Below are positions 8,901-16,813 of a stretch of DNA of 64,000 bases, piece after piece. The DNA lies in contig CAZFRR010000065.1 of the NCBI GenBank assembly GCA_964521405.1, forward strand, positions 1 through 64,000, written 5' to 3'. Both the position numbers and the translations under genes were made by a program. This DNA comes from SG8-41 sp964521405 (GTDB lineage Bacteria; Pseudomonadota; Gammaproteobacteria; Burkholderiales; SG8-41). Numbering within the stretch: position 1 is the first letter of the stretch; every line of letters starts with the position of its first letter. The notes under the pieces are model-generated. The model was not told the origin of the DNA. It did not search any database and saw nothing but the letters and a program-made list of their open reading frames with translations.

Positions 8901-9895
8901 ATTGCCCGACAGATGGTGTCCAGCAGCTTCGGCATCGCCTCATCCACCGAAGCCGCCTCGCTGATCACCTTCGTCACTGCGTGCTCCATTTCCTGGCGCA
9001 GCGCGATAAGCTTGCGCTCGGTTATGTCGCGGCTGATGCCGACCGTGCCGACGATCTTGCCCGACGGATCCCGCATCGGCACTTTCGATATAGCGGCCCA
9101 CCGGCTGTCATCCAGCTTCCCATCCGGCGTGTTCAGGATGATCCTCTGCTCCCGCTCGGGCATCGGCACCCCGGTCCTGACGACGGCGGCGTCCTGGGCC
9201 TCCATCTTCTCGGCCATATCGCGGGTAAAGAAGTCGAACACGGTCTTGCCGGCAATGTCATCGTCAGCCCGCCCGCGCGCCTTCAACCACGACTGGTTGG
9301 CCAGCACGAAACGTCCCTGCGCATCCTTGACGTAGATGTAATCGGGAACGGTGTCGATGATCGTGCGCAATAGCACCCGCTCCCTGGCGGCGGCTTCCAG
9401 CGCCTGCTTGCGCTCGTTGATGTCCTCCATCATGCTGATGAAATAACGCGGCTTGCCTTCCGCATCTCTCACCAGCGATACGGTGCGGTTCAACCATAGC
9501 GGCGAGCCGTCCTTGCGCTGGTACATCCGTTCCGAAGAATAGGTCTCTAATTCTCCCAGCAGCACTTTGTTGTGTCTGCGGTGGCGATTCGTGCCGCGGC
9601 CATCGGGATGGCGTATATCATCCGCGGTCATGCCGAGCAGCTCGCCGGGAGCGTATCCCAGCATCGTGGCGAGCCGCGCGTTCGCGTGCAGGATCCGGTC
9701 GTCCTCAATCGAGGTATGCATGATGCCGACAGGCGCGTAATCAAACGTCGCCCGGAAGCGGTCTTCGCTTTCGAGCAGCGCCTGCCAGATGCGGCTGCGG
9801 CCGGGAATATCCTGCGCCTGCGTCGGGGGACGCTTGGTCCGCCGACGCTCCTTACGCACCGGCTTCTCACTGATTTTTTGAAACGGCCTTGCCAT
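5999..9895 (-). CDS. Multidomain PAS/GAF/GGDEF/EAL protein with C-terminal receiver domain
   Basis: Cyclic-di-GMP signalling protein of 1298 residues, no membrane segment seen. Order: basic N-terminus; PAS (about 42-165, ending EDINERKQ); PAS (170-295, ending RDITERK); GAF (305-465); PAS (470-590); PAS (595-720, ending EDVTDRKQAEERL); GGDEF (725-885, intact RLGGDEF near 803); EAL (900-1145, intact GLEALLRW near 931); REC (1160-1285, DDEED pocket, phospho-acceptor Asp about 1214 in VVSDQNMPGM, Lys in CLPKD). Both c-di-GMP motifs are canonical, so either synthesis or breakdown is possible. A receiver at the C-terminus, after EAL, is less usual. No cognate kinase is adjacent. The gene is divergent from moxR; the 130-bp gap holds CTATAACCT twice (9999, 10013). 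Confidence 0.93.
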   Translation of the reverse strand: MARPFQKISEKPVRKERRRTKRPPTQAQDIPGRSRIWQALLESEDRFRATFDYAPVGIMHTSIEDDRILHANARLATMLGYAPGELLGMTADDIRHPDGRGTNRHRRHNKVLLGELETYSSERMYQRKDGSPLWLNRTVSLVRDAEGKPRYFISMMEDINERKQALEAAARERVLLRTIIDTVPDYIYVKDAQGRFVLANQSWLKARGRADDDIAGKTVFDFFTRDMAEKMEAQDAAVVRTGVPMPEREQRIILNTPDGKLDDSRWAAISKVPMRDPSGKIVGTVGISRDITERKLIALRQEMEHAVTKVISEAASVDEAMPKLLDTICRAMNWAYGARWICNDEEGMVRADYWADFEPEFDPQDRELWMRQGLDGSMVLLRRAWRQNEPTWLADIGQHPSFRRQASSSKLGLHSAFAFPIVAGGLVIGVMEFFGRETRQPDAMLLQVVSSIGSQIGQFIQRKEAEQALRTSEERYRDVFEASPLPMWVWDDETLDILAVNQAATARYGYSRDEFLRMNVRDVWAPGEATRYEKNIRNRTGEQTLQMQRRHRTKDGTLLDTEVTARLFTLDGRPVWLTLVNDVSERVRAEAALRESEEQFRQLAGNIPQVFWITDTSHRQTLYVSPAAETMLGRPLQDILSDPRALVRAVHKADRARVYSARKSAVESGYDETYRIVRADGSTRWVHDRAFPVRDGDGRVYRIAGIAEDVTDRKQAEERLEHLAHYDVMTNLPNRVLFYDRLKHALVQAKRNRWTMGIMFIDVDRFKNVNDTLGHAVGDDLLQQIAGRLTRSVRSGDTVGRLGGDEFSIVLSTLASAQDVNIVAQKIMTAFNEPFRLEGTEVYVTVSIGITLFPDDSSDQDILIRNADAAMYRAKELGRNSYQFYTPEMNASAVQFLGMESSLRHALERNEFLMYYQPKASVADGDMTGLEALLRWRHPERGLVSPAEFIPLLEETGFIIQVGEWVLRAVCSQIKDWERAGVRPIPVAVNLSARQFAAKDLGPTIKRILEEHQVDATLIELEITESSLMANTEEAARTLEYLDRLGVSLSIDDFGTGYSSLGYLKRFPLSALKIDRTFVRDITSDGDDATITRAVISMAHSLGLKVIAEGVETRAQLEFLAEYGCNEIQGYYFSHPMAAEDCSAWVRERRRLELPKPASDSSVPVVLLLDDEEDALAHIQRILAKDGYRILAARNAREGLALLRDHLVDVVVSDQNMPGMSGVDFLQCVQSLSPKTMRILTTRYADFKTMAAAVNKGGIFRCLPKDGTDEVLRASVREAVQAKSLFARESPVARGATG

Positions 9896-10025
9896 CCCCC
9901 CTCCGCAACGGCCACCGGCCCTTGTTCCCGCTAGACTTAATGCAAAAAAAGTTCAAAGATACCGTAAGTTACCATCAAATCCTCACCCTGAACAGGAACT
10001 ATAACCTGCCCCCTATAACCTCGAT

Positions 10026-10991
10026 ATGGCAAACTCGGCGCAACCTCCGGTTACGGTCATCATGACTCAGATCATGACTCAGCACATCGAAAAGGTCATC
10101 GCACAAGTCGGCAGCATCATCCTGGGCAAGGAAGGGCAGATCCGGCTTGCCATCGCCTGCCTGCTGGCGCGCGGCCACCTGTTGATCGAGGACATACCGG
10201 GCGTGGGGAAAACCATGCTGGCGCACGCGCTGGCGACTTCACTCGGGCTGGCGTTCCAGCGCATCCAGTTCACCAGCGATCTCCTTCCCGCCGACATCAT
10301 CGGGGTCTCCACCTACAACCGCGACAGCGGCGGCTTCCAGTTCCACCCCGGCCCGATCTTCAGCCAGGTCGTGCTGGCCGACGAGGTCAACCGGGCGACA
10401 CCCAAGGCGCAGAGCGCGCTGCTCGAGGCGATGGAGGAGCACCAGGTGACGACCGAGGGCGAAACCCGGCACCTGCCCGAGCCGTTCTTCGTGATCGCAA
10501 CGCAGAATCCCTCCTACCAGGTGGGCACGTTCCCGCTGCCCGAGTCGCAGCTTGACCGCTTCCTCATGCGCATCCACCTGGGCTACCCGGACGGAGAGGC
10601 GGAACGCGCGCTGTTGCAGGGCGTGGACCGGCGCGATCTCCTCGCAACGCTCAAGCCCGTCATGAACCCGCAGGAATTGGCGGCGCTTCAGCTGAGCGCG
10701 CAGCAGGTCCACGCTTCGAATGCCCTGCTCGATTACGTGCAGGCGCTGACCGACCATACCCGCCGTTCAGCGGACTACATCAACGGGCTGTCGCCGCGCG
10801 CCGCGCTTGCGCTGCTGCACGCCGCCCGCGCCTGGGCCTTGATGGCGGGACGTTCCCACGTCGTGCCGGAGGACGTGCAAGCCGTGCTGCCCGTGGTCGT
10901 CGGCCATCGCCTGGTCCCCACCGCCGAAATCACCCGGGCCAATGGCGCCGACGTGGCGCAGCAACTCATCAAACAGGTCGCCATACCATAA
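10026..10991 (+). CDS. MoxR-family AAA+ ATPase
   Basis: AAA+ chaperone-like ATPase of 321 residues. Walker A is GVGKT (59-63), Walker B VVLADE (115-120), with the family's NRATPKAQSALLEAMEE and ATQNP sensor region following. MoxR proteins usually act with DUF58 and VWA partners in protein maturation or cofactor insertion. Here it starts the classic moxR-DUF58-transglutaminase trio. The N-terminus contains the tandem ATGACTCAG at 10062 and 10074, giving in-frame alternative starts at Met13 and Met17; none has a strong ribosome-binding site, so the exact start is open. Client protein unknown. Confidence 0.92.
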   Translation: MANSAQPPVTVIMTQIMTQHIEKVIAQVGSIILGKEGQIRLAIACLLARGHLLIEDIPGVGKTMLAHALATSLGLAFQRIQFTSDLLPADIIGVSTYNRDSGGFQFHPGPIFSQVVLADEVNRATPKAQSALLEAMEEHQVTTEGETRHLPEPFFVIATQNPSYQVGTFPLPESQLDRFLMRIHLGYPDGEAERALLQGVDRRDLLATLKPVMNPQELAALQLSAQQVHASNALLDYVQALTDHTRRSADYINGLSPRAALALLHAARAWALMAGRSHVVPEDVQAVLPVVVGHRLVPTAEITRANGADVAQQLIKQVAIP

Positions 10992-10992
10992 T

Positions 10993-11068
10993 GTTCCGGG
11001 TTCCGGGTTCCGGGTTGATGTGAACCTTGAACCTTGAACCTTGAACTCGGAACTCGGAACTCGGAACC
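10993..11068. repeat. Two-armed heptad repeat (GTTCCGG / GAACCTT, GAACTCG) between moxR and the DUF58 gene
   Basis: Left arm 10993-11020 has three GTTCCGG heptads; right arm 11022-11068 has GAACCTT x3 then GAACTCG x3 and GAACC, the inverted word with its last three bases varying. The arms nearly touch, so a hairpin is possible in the mRNA. The right arm ends four bases before the DUF58 start codon. Confidence 0.9.
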
Positions 11069-11072
11069 AGGT

Positions 11073-12038
11073 ATGTACGCCGCCCTCAAGAACCGCTTCT
11101 ACGACTGGCTGTTTCGGCTGCAGGGACGGGAGTCCGGCGTGATCGTGCTGGTGCAGCGGCGGGTTTTCATCCTGCCCTCGCGCCAGGGCCTGATGTTCGC
11201 CGTGGTGCTCCTGGTCATGCTCACCGGCTCGATCAATTACACGCTGGGCCTGGGCTTCGTGCTCACTTTTCTGCTGGTCGCGCTGGGCGTGAACGCCATG
11301 GTCCATACTTTCCGCAACCTGGCGAACCTCAGGGTGACGGCCGGCCGCTCGCATCCCGTGTTCGCCGGCGACATCGCGCAATTCATGGTTTACCTGGAAA
11401 ACGGGGCCGATAACACCCGCTACGCCATCGGCCTCACCCAGGACCGGCAGCAAGCGACATTCGTCGACGTGCCACCCCGGGCGATCGTGCCGGCATCGAT
11501 TGGAATTCCCGCCCCGCGCCGCGGCGTGCTGCAACCGGGCCGGCTGACCCTCTTTACCCGCTTCCCCCTCGGCCTCTATTACTCCTGGTCGTACGTCGAG
11601 TTCGACATGCGCTGCCTTGTCTATCCCCGCCCGGCAACCCCGGGCATCCCGCTGCCGCCCGCGACAGCGAGCTCCGGCACCGGCGCAGAGCACGGGCGGG
11701 GGCAGGAGGATTTTTCCGGATTGCGCCAGTACCATCTGGGCGATTCGCCGCGCCATATCGCGTGGAAAGCAGCCGCCCGGGACCAGGGGCTGCTCACCAA
11801 GCAGTTCAGCGGGCGCGCCGACACCGAGTTGTGGCTCGACTGGACCCAGCTGCCCCCGCAAATGGGTGTGGAGGAACGCCTGTCCCACCTGGCCCGCTGG
11901 GTGCTGGATGCGCATGCTGCCGCGATTTCCTACGGCCTGCGGCTGCCGGGCGTAACGGTGGACCTGGCCGCCGGCGAGGCGCAGCGGGAGCGCTGCCTGG
12001 AAGCGCTTGCGCTTTTTGATCAAGAGCGTGATTCGTGA
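11073..12038 (+). CDS. DUF58 domain protein
   Basis: Membrane-anchored protein of 321 residues. After the basic start there are two adjacent membrane segments (about 38-75: QGLMFAVVLLVMLTGSINY and the following FVLTFLLVALGVNAMV). The DUF58 signature is GLRQYHLGDSPRHIAWKAAA (about 215), then LLTKQF. DUF58 proteins carry a degenerate VWA-like fold and accompany MoxR ATPases. I start at the ATG at 11073, just after CCAGGT; an upstream in-frame start would only translate the repeat arm (residues like LELGTRNSEPG). Part of the moxR cluster and probably co-transcribed with its neighbours. Confidence 0.9.
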   Translation: MYAALKNRFYDWLFRLQGRESGVIVLVQRRVFILPSRQGLMFAVVLLVMLTGSINYTLGLGFVLTFLLVALGVNAMVHTFRNLANLRVTAGRSHPVFAGDIAQFMVYLENGADNTRYAIGLTQDRQQATFVDVPPRAIVPASIGIPAPRRGVLQPGRLTLFTRFPLGLYYSWSYVEFDMRCLVYPRPATPGIPLPPATASSGTGAEHGRGQEDFSGLRQYHLGDSPRHIAWKAAARDQGLLTKQFSGRADTELWLDWTQLPPQMGVEERLSHLARWVLDAHAAAISYGLRLPGVTVDLAAGEAQRERCLEALALFDQERDS

Positions 12039-12191
12039 TGGGTGATTCGTCCCGTTCCAATGTCCACTTCCGGAGACGTGCGCGTAGGTCATCGACCAAT
12101 TACTCGATAGAAATCATTGGAACGGGATTCGTGAATCGGAATACGGCACTCAGAACCTGAAACTCGAATCCCGGAACTCGGAACGCGGAAC
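12030..12191. repeat. Repeat-rich spacer with 13-bp inverted repeat and GATTCGT/GAACTCG words
   Basis: TCCCGTTCCAATG (12050-12062) is repeated inverted at 12115-12127 around a 52-bp core. It is flanked by GATTCGTG-type words on both sides (12030-12049 and 12127-12136). The end of the region (12160-12191) has GGAACTCGGAAC words running to the GTG start of the transglutaminase gene. It looks like one two-armed element joined to a single GAAC arm. Confidence 0.75.
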
Positions 12192-14147
12192 GTGACTGAC
12201 CAGAAACAGCCGATCGCCTGGCACCACGTGGTCTACCTGCTGGTGTCGCTGACGATGGTTGCGGCGCCGCACAGCTACCATTTGCCGTGGTGGACGATCG
12301 CGCTCGTATCCACCCTCATCGCATGGCGCGCCTACCTGGGATACGCCAGCCTCTCCCTGCCGAACCGCTGGTTCCTGTTCCTGATCGCCGCGGGCGCGAC
12401 CCTTGGCGTCTTCGTGAGTTACCGGACCATCTTCGGGCGTGATGCGGGAGTGGCGTTGCTCGTGGTCATGCTCGGGCTGAAGTTTCTCGAGACGCGCACG
12501 CTGCGCGATGCGGTGCTCCTGATCTTCCTCGGTTACTTCCTGGTGATCACCAATTTCCTGCGCGACCAGACCATACCCACCGCGTTCTACATGCTCGCCT
12601 GCACGCTGGTCATCACCGCGACCATGATCAGCCTGAATTACGCGCGCACCGAGCCTCCCTTCCGCGTTCAACTTCGCCAGGCGGGGGTCATGCTCGCCCA
12701 GTCAGTGCCGCTGATGCTGGTGCTGTTCCTGCTCTTTCCCCGCGTCCCCGGGCCGCTCTGGGGCCTGCCCCAGGACACTTTCACCGGTGTGAGCGGCTTG
12801 TCCGATACCATGACCCCCGGCAGCCTTTCCCGGCTCACCCTGTCCGACGAAGTCGCTTTCCGGGTGAAGTTCGAGTCCGAGATCCCGCGCCTGAGGAACC
12901 TCTACTGGCGCGGCCCGGTGATGTGGGATTACGACGGCCGGGGCTGGAAAGTGTCGCGTTTCTTCTACAACGTTCCGAGAATCGAGGTATCGGGCGATCC
13001 GGTCGAGTACGAAATCACGCTCGAAGCGCACAACCGGCGCTGGCTGTTCGCGCTCGATGTGCCCGGCAAAGTGCCGCCGCTCGCTTTCGTGGGCGGGGAC
13101 TTCCAGCTCTTCTCCAGCGATCCGGTGGTGAAGCGCATGCGCTACGGCATGCTCTCCTACCTGAATGCCACGTATGGACAGGCGGAGAACCGATTCGCGA
13201 TCCGCCGTGCCTTGGAACTGCCTGACGGCTCCAACCCGCAGGCCCGGTCGCTCTCGCGCGAGCTGCGAAAAAAGCACGCCGACGACCTGGCCCTCGTTTA
13301 CGAGGTGCTGCAGATGTTCCGCGGCCAGGATTTCTTCTACACCCTCGAGCCGCCGCTCCTCGGCGATCACCCGGTGGACGAGTTCCTGTTCAAGACCCGC
13401 GCCGGATTCTGCGAGCACTACGCGTCCGCCTTCGCGGTGCTGATGCGGGGAGCGGGAATCCCCGCGCGCATCGTGACCGGTTACCAGGGCGGGCAAATCA
13501 ACGACTTCGGCAACTATCTGATCGTGCGCCAGGCGGATGCCCACGCCTGGACCGAGATCTGGCTGAAGGACCGGGGCTGGATGCGCATCGATCCGACTTC
13601 CGCGGTCTCGCCATTACGGGTGGAGTCAGGCCTCTCCGCCGCGGTGCCGGGCAGCGATATCCTGCCCCTGATGGTGCGCGGCGGCTTCGAGTGGATGTTC
13701 CAGTTGCGCTTGAGCTGGGACTTCATGGCCAACTCCTGGAACCAGTGGGTGCTGGGCTACACCCCGGAGCGGCAGGTGTGGCTGCTGTCCCGCGCCGGCA
13801 TCGACAACGCCACCTGGCAGAAGTTGACGGCGATGCTCTTTTTCCTGGGAGGCGTCATCGTCGCCGTGTTCATTGCGCTGGCGCTGCGCCAGTTGAAAGG
13901 CCGGGTGCGCGACCCGGTCAAGGCCGCTTACCTGCGGTTTTGCGACAAGCTGCGGCGCAAGGGGCTGCCGCGCTCGCCCGCGGAAGGCCCCGTGGACTAT
14001 GCGCGCCGGGTGGAAACCGCACGGCCCGATCTCACCCCCGCCGTCTCCGCCATTACCCGGCTCTACATCATGCTTCGCTACAGCACGGAATCAGGCGCCG
14101 CGGCGCTGGCTGAATTACAGCTTCGGGTCCGGCAGTTCAGCGCCTGA
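12192..14147 (+). CDS. TgpA-type membrane transglutaminase (DUF3488 / transglutaminase-like)
   Basis: Protein of 651 residues: a multi-helix membrane region (about 10-190), a periplasmic transglutaminase-like domain with Cys407 (RAGFCEHYASAFAVLMR), His451 (ADAHAWTEIW) and Asp467 (MRIDPTSAV) forming the triad, then a last membrane helix (about 550-575) and a cytoplasmic tail with DUF4129-like features. It matches Pseudomonas TgpA and the third gene of moxR-DUF58-tgpA clusters. Its substrate is not known. The start is GTG at 12192, taken from the family's N-terminus; the only preceding purine-rich bases belong to GGAAC repeat words. The gene is convergent with nlpD. Confidence 0.92.
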   Translation: MTDQKQPIAWHHVVYLLVSLTMVAAPHSYHLPWWTIALVSTLIAWRAYLGYASLSLPNRWFLFLIAAGATLGVFVSYRTIFGRDAGVALLVVMLGLKFLETRTLRDAVLLIFLGYFLVITNFLRDQTIPTAFYMLACTLVITATMISLNYARTEPPFRVQLRQAGVMLAQSVPLMLVLFLLFPRVPGPLWGLPQDTFTGVSGLSDTMTPGSLSRLTLSDEVAFRVKFESEIPRLRNLYWRGPVMWDYDGRGWKVSRFFYNVPRIEVSGDPVEYEITLEAHNRRWLFALDVPGKVPPLAFVGGDFQLFSSDPVVKRMRYGMLSYLNATYGQAENRFAIRRALELPDGSNPQARSLSRELRKKHADDLALVYEVLQMFRGQDFFYTLEPPLLGDHPVDEFLFKTRAGFCEHYASAFAVLMRGAGIPARIVTGYQGGQINDFGNYLIVRQADAHAWTEIWLKDRGWMRIDPTSAVSPLRVESGLSAAVPGSDILPLMVRGGFEWMFQLRLSWDFMANSWNQWVLGYTPERQVWLLSRAGIDNATWQKLTAMLFFLGGVIVAVFIALALRQLKGRVRDPVKAAYLRFCDKLRRKGLPRSPAEGPVDYARRVETARPDLTPAVSAITRLYIMLRYSTESGAAALAELQLRVRQFSA

Positions 14148-14153
14148 AATCAT

Positions 14154-14276
14154 GTTCCGGGTTCCGGGTTCCGGGTTCCGGGTTCCGGGTTCCGGGTTCC
14201 GGGTTCAAGATTGGAGTGGGCTGCAAATGGAGGATTCCGACTTTGAACTCGGAACTTTGAACTCGGAACCTTGAAC
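14154..14276. repeat. Two-armed heptad repeat, (GTTCCGG)7 plus inverted GAACTCG words
   Basis: Left arm: seven perfect GTTCCGG heptads from 14154 to 14202, then GTTCAAG. Core of 35 bp. Right arm 14245-14276: GAACTCG, GAACTTT, GAACTCG, GAACCTT, GAAC. It sits between the convergent tgpA and nlpD stops, where it might act as a bidirectional stem, but no T-run is present. Confidence 0.92.
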
Positions 14277-14283
14277 GCCTGTT

Positions 14284-15174
14284 TTAGGCGGGCGGGAGCA
14301 GCTTGACCGGATCCACCGGCTTGCCAAAGCGGCGGATCTCGAAGTGGAGCTTGACCTGATCGGTGTCGGTCGAGCCCATCTCCGCGATCCTCTGGCCCTT
14401 GGAGACGGCCTGCCCTTCCTTCACCAGCAGTTCGTTGTTGTGCGCGTAGACGCTCAAGAAGGTGTCGTTGTGCTTGATCACGATCAGCTTGCCGAAGCCG
14501 CGTATGCCGGTGCCGCTGAAGATCACCCGGCCCGGTGCGCTCGCCAGCACCGGCTGGCCCAGCTTGCCGGCGATGCCAATGCCTTTCAGGTTGGCACTGT
14601 CGTTGAAAGTGCTGACCACCTTGCCGCTGGCCGGCCAGCTCCAGGCAACACCCTCGCCCCCTTCTTCGCGGGCGGCAGGGCGAGCTTCCGGCTTGGCCAG
14701 CTGGGCGTAAGCCTGGTCCGAGTATGGCGCCCGTACCGCCTTGGGCTGGGTCTTGACGTTGTCGCCGGCAGCCGCCGTCTCTCCGATCGGGCGTCCCTGC
14801 ACTCCAGGGGCCGCCTTGAACGGCGCAGCCGTCGCCGCGGATGAAGGCGAACTCAGCCGCAACTGCTGGCCGATACGGATGACCCCGGGGTCCGTAATGT
14901 TGTTCCACTGGGCCAGCTCGCGATAATCGAGGCCGTGGTCGAGCGCGATGCTGAAAAGGGTATCGCCCTTCCTGACAGTATAGAAGTCAGGGCGTGTATC
15001 CGCTGGCTTCAAGGCGGGCGTGACCGGTGCGAGCTTGATCGGCGTGGGCTTCGCCGCCGCCGGTCTCGCCTCGGGCGATCGATCTGAAACGGGTGCGCCG
15101 CTGCGGGTGGAGCAACCTGCCGCAAACGCCGCTACCAGCACGAATGCCAGCGCAATTTCTTGAACTCGGAACAT
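14284..15174 (-). CDS. nlpD: NlpD-type LysM/M23 lipoprotein, amidase activator
   Basis: Lipoprotein of 296 residues: signal peptide with lipobox AFAAGC (Cys about 21), LysM domain (about 62-108, FYTVRKGDTLFSIALDHG), low-complexity linker, and M23 (LytM) domain at about 195-290. The zinc ligands of active M23 peptidases are missing: GIGIAGKLG has Gly where Asp is expected, and LHFEIR replaces HxH. It is therefore probably an activator of the AmiC-type cell-separation amidase, as in NlpD/EnvC. The surE-pcm-nlpD order supports this. The first codons (MFRVQ) and the start codon are encoded by a GTTC heptad repeat, and no ribosome-binding site precedes it. Confidence 0.93.
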   Translation of the reverse strand: MFRVQEIALAFVLVAAFAAGCSTRSGAPVSDRSPEARPAAAKPTPIKLAPVTPALKPADTRPDFYTVRKGDTLFSIALDHGLDYRELAQWNNITDPGVIRIGQQLRLSSPSSAATAAPFKAAPGVQGRPIGETAAAGDNVKTQPKAVRAPYSDQAYAQLAKPEARPAAREEGGEGVAWSWPASGKVVSTFNDSANLKGIGIAGKLGQPVLASAPGRVIFSGTGIRGFGKLIVIKHNDTFLSVYAHNNELLVKEGQAVSKGQRIAEMGSTDTDQVKLHFEIRRFGKPVDPVKLLPPA

Positions 15175-15193
15175 TGAACTCGGAACTCGGAAC
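15162..15193. repeat. GAACTCG heptad arm overlapping the nlpD start codon
   Basis: Heptads GAACTCG, GAACATT, GAACTCG, GAACTCG, GAAC run from 15162 to 15193. The nlpD start codon (15174-15172) lies within the second heptad, so this single arm supplies both the leader and the first codons of nlpD. Confidence 0.85.
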
Positions 15194-15204
15194 GGGGGTG
15201 TCGT

Positions 15205-15867
15205 CTAGCCGACACCCCGCAGCAAGGGCACGAAGACGACCGGGTCCATGCGCCTTTCGACAAAGCCTTTTTCATTGCGTTCGATCACGTAGAGATGCTG
15301 TTCGTTCTTGATTTCCATGGGCAAAATCATTCTACCACCGAGCTCGAGCTGCTCGATCAGCGCCTTGGGCGCCTGCGTCGCTGCAGCGGTAATGACGATC
15401 GCGTCGAACGGCGCGACTTCAGGCATGCCCACGTGCCCGTCGCCGTGGCGCAGGTGCACCTTGGTGATGCCCGCCTCGCGCAGGTGCTTGCGCGCCTTGC
15501 GGATCAACGCGGCGATGCGCTCCATCGAGTACACCTGCCTCGCGATCTTGGCGAGCACCGCCGTCTGGTAGCCGCAGCCGGTGCCGATCTCCAGCACCTT
15601 GGCGAGCGGCCGGCCGTTGCGCGCCAGCTCCGTCATGCGCGCGACGGTATGGGGGCTGGATATGGTCTGCCCGAAACCGAGCGGCAGCGCGATGTCCTCG
15701 TAGGCGCGGCTCGCGATGGCCTCGTCCACGAAGATGTGGCGGGGCAGCTCCCCCATGACCGCCAGGACCGTCTCGTCGCGGATGCCCAGTCCGCGCAGGC
15801 GCTCGATCATGCGCAGCCGCGTGCGCTGCGACGTCATCCCGATGCCGGGGTGCCGTTCCGAAGCCAT
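15205..15867 (-). CDS. pcm: Protein-L-isoaspartate O-methyltransferase
   Basis: SAM-dependent repair enzyme of 220 residues that methylates L-isoaspartyl residues in damaged proteins. Seen: FGQTISSPHTVARMTELA (substrate region), SAM motif VLEIGTGCGYQTAVLA (about 90-105), and the later motif FDAIVITAAATQAPKALIEQL. Standard length for the bacterial enzyme. It sits 43 bp after surE and 30 bp before nlpD in the familiar surE-pcm-nlpD order. A second in-frame Met (residue 11) is also a possible start. Confidence 0.95.
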   Translation of the reverse strand: MASERHPGIGMTSQRTRLRMIERLRGLGIRDETVLAVMGELPRHIFVDEAIASRAYEDIALPLGFGQTISSPHTVARMTELARNGRPLAKVLEIGTGCGYQTAVLAKIARQVYSMERIAALIRKARKHLREAGITKVHLRHGDGHVGMPEVAPFDAIVITAAATQAPKALIEQLELGGRMILPMEIKNEQHLYVIERNEKGFVERRMDPVVFVPLLRGVG

Positions 15868-15910
15868 TAGAACCCGACTCTGCTCCAGGAGGAATCGCCT
15901 GGAGCCCTCA

Positions 15911-16657
15911 TCACTGGTCCACCAGCCAGGAGCTGACCGATTCGAGCTGGGCGTAACGCGTCAAGTCCATTTGCAGCGGCGTGATCGAGACGCGGTCCGC
16001 GGCAATGGCATGAAAGTCGGTGCCTTCACCTGCGTCCTGCGCACCGCCGGCGGCGCCGACCCAGTACACCTTCTCACCTCGCGGCGTGGTGGACTTCACC
16101 ACCCGCTCCGCCTTGTGCCGCTTGCCGAGCCGCGTCACCTGGAAGCCGCGCAACTTCGAGTACTCGACGTCGGGAACGTTGACATTGAGCAGTACGGGCG
16201 CACCGAGCGGCTTGCGCTGAAAGCGGCCGACCAACTCCACCGCAACCTGCCCGGCGGTGCGGAAATGGTCCCCGCCCTCGGCCACCAGGGAGATCGCGAT
16301 CGAGGGTATGCCCAGCAGGAACCCTTCCGTCGCCGCCGCGACCGTTCCCGAATAAATCGTGTCATCACCCATGTTGGCGCCGTGATTGATGCCGGCGATG
16401 ACGATATCAGGCAACTCCTTCAGCAACCCAGTCACCGCCAAGTGCACGCAGTCCGTGGGAGTGCCATTGACGTAATAGAGGCGGCCCTGCGCGCGGCGCA
16501 CCGTGAGCGGGCGATCGAGCGTCAGTGAGTTGCTCGAGCCGCTGCGGTCGCGCTCCGGCGCCACCACCGTGACCTCCGCCAGGGGCGCAAGCATCTCCGC
16601 CAGCAGCGTGATGCCCGGCGCAAAATAGCCGTCGTCGTTACTCAACAGGATGCGCAT
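15911..16657 (-). CDS. surE: 5'/3'-nucleotidase SurE
   Basis: Metal-dependent phosphatase of 248 residues acting on nucleoside 5'- and 3'-monophosphates, cytoplasmic. Metal ligands seen: Asp8-Asp9 in LLSNDDGYFAPG, Ser about 39-42 in PERDRSGSSNSL, and Asn about 95 in AGINHGANMGDD. Length and all family motifs are complete. First gene of the surE-pcm-nlpD group; the usual fourth member rpoS is not here. The 176 bp between this start and the next gene upstream show no further gene. Confidence 0.96.
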   Translation of the reverse strand: MRILLSNDDGYFAPGITLLAEMLAPLAEVTVVAPERDRSGSSNSLTLDRPLTVRRAQGRLYYVNGTPTDCVHLAVTGLLKELPDIVIAGINHGANMGDDTIYSGTVAAATEGFLLGIPSIAISLVAEGGDHFRTAGQVAVELVGRFQRKPLGAPVLLNVNVPDVEYSKLRGFQVTRLGKRHKAERVVKSTTPRGEKVYWVGAAGGAQDAGEGTDFHAIAADRVSITPLQMDLTRYAQLESVSSWLVDQ

Positions 16658-16813
16658 GGGAAGAGTGCCTGACTGCCGGATTTACCAAGGGTGAGCCCGC
16701 TTACCGGCATGCAGGTCGCGGTGGGTTGAAGTCATCATGGCAGCGCAAAAATTGTAACATGCCACATCTGCTCGCCGGCTCAATCAGTGGGATCCCAGGC
16801 GTTTTTTCAATCA

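Noticed and set aside
10993..11072. Extension of the DUF58 protein upstream (LELGTRNSEPG)
   Set aside because: The extra residues are encoded by the GAAC heptads; the family N-terminus begins at MYAALKNRFYDW.
14154..14276. Possible CRISPR array
   Set aside because: Repeat units are 7 bp with no spacers of uniform length, and no cas genes are present. The same applies to the other word arrays.
14284..15174. Active M23 endopeptidase
   Set aside because: The zinc-binding HxxxD and HxH motifs are replaced (GIGIAG, LHFEIR), so an NlpD-type activator role is preferred.
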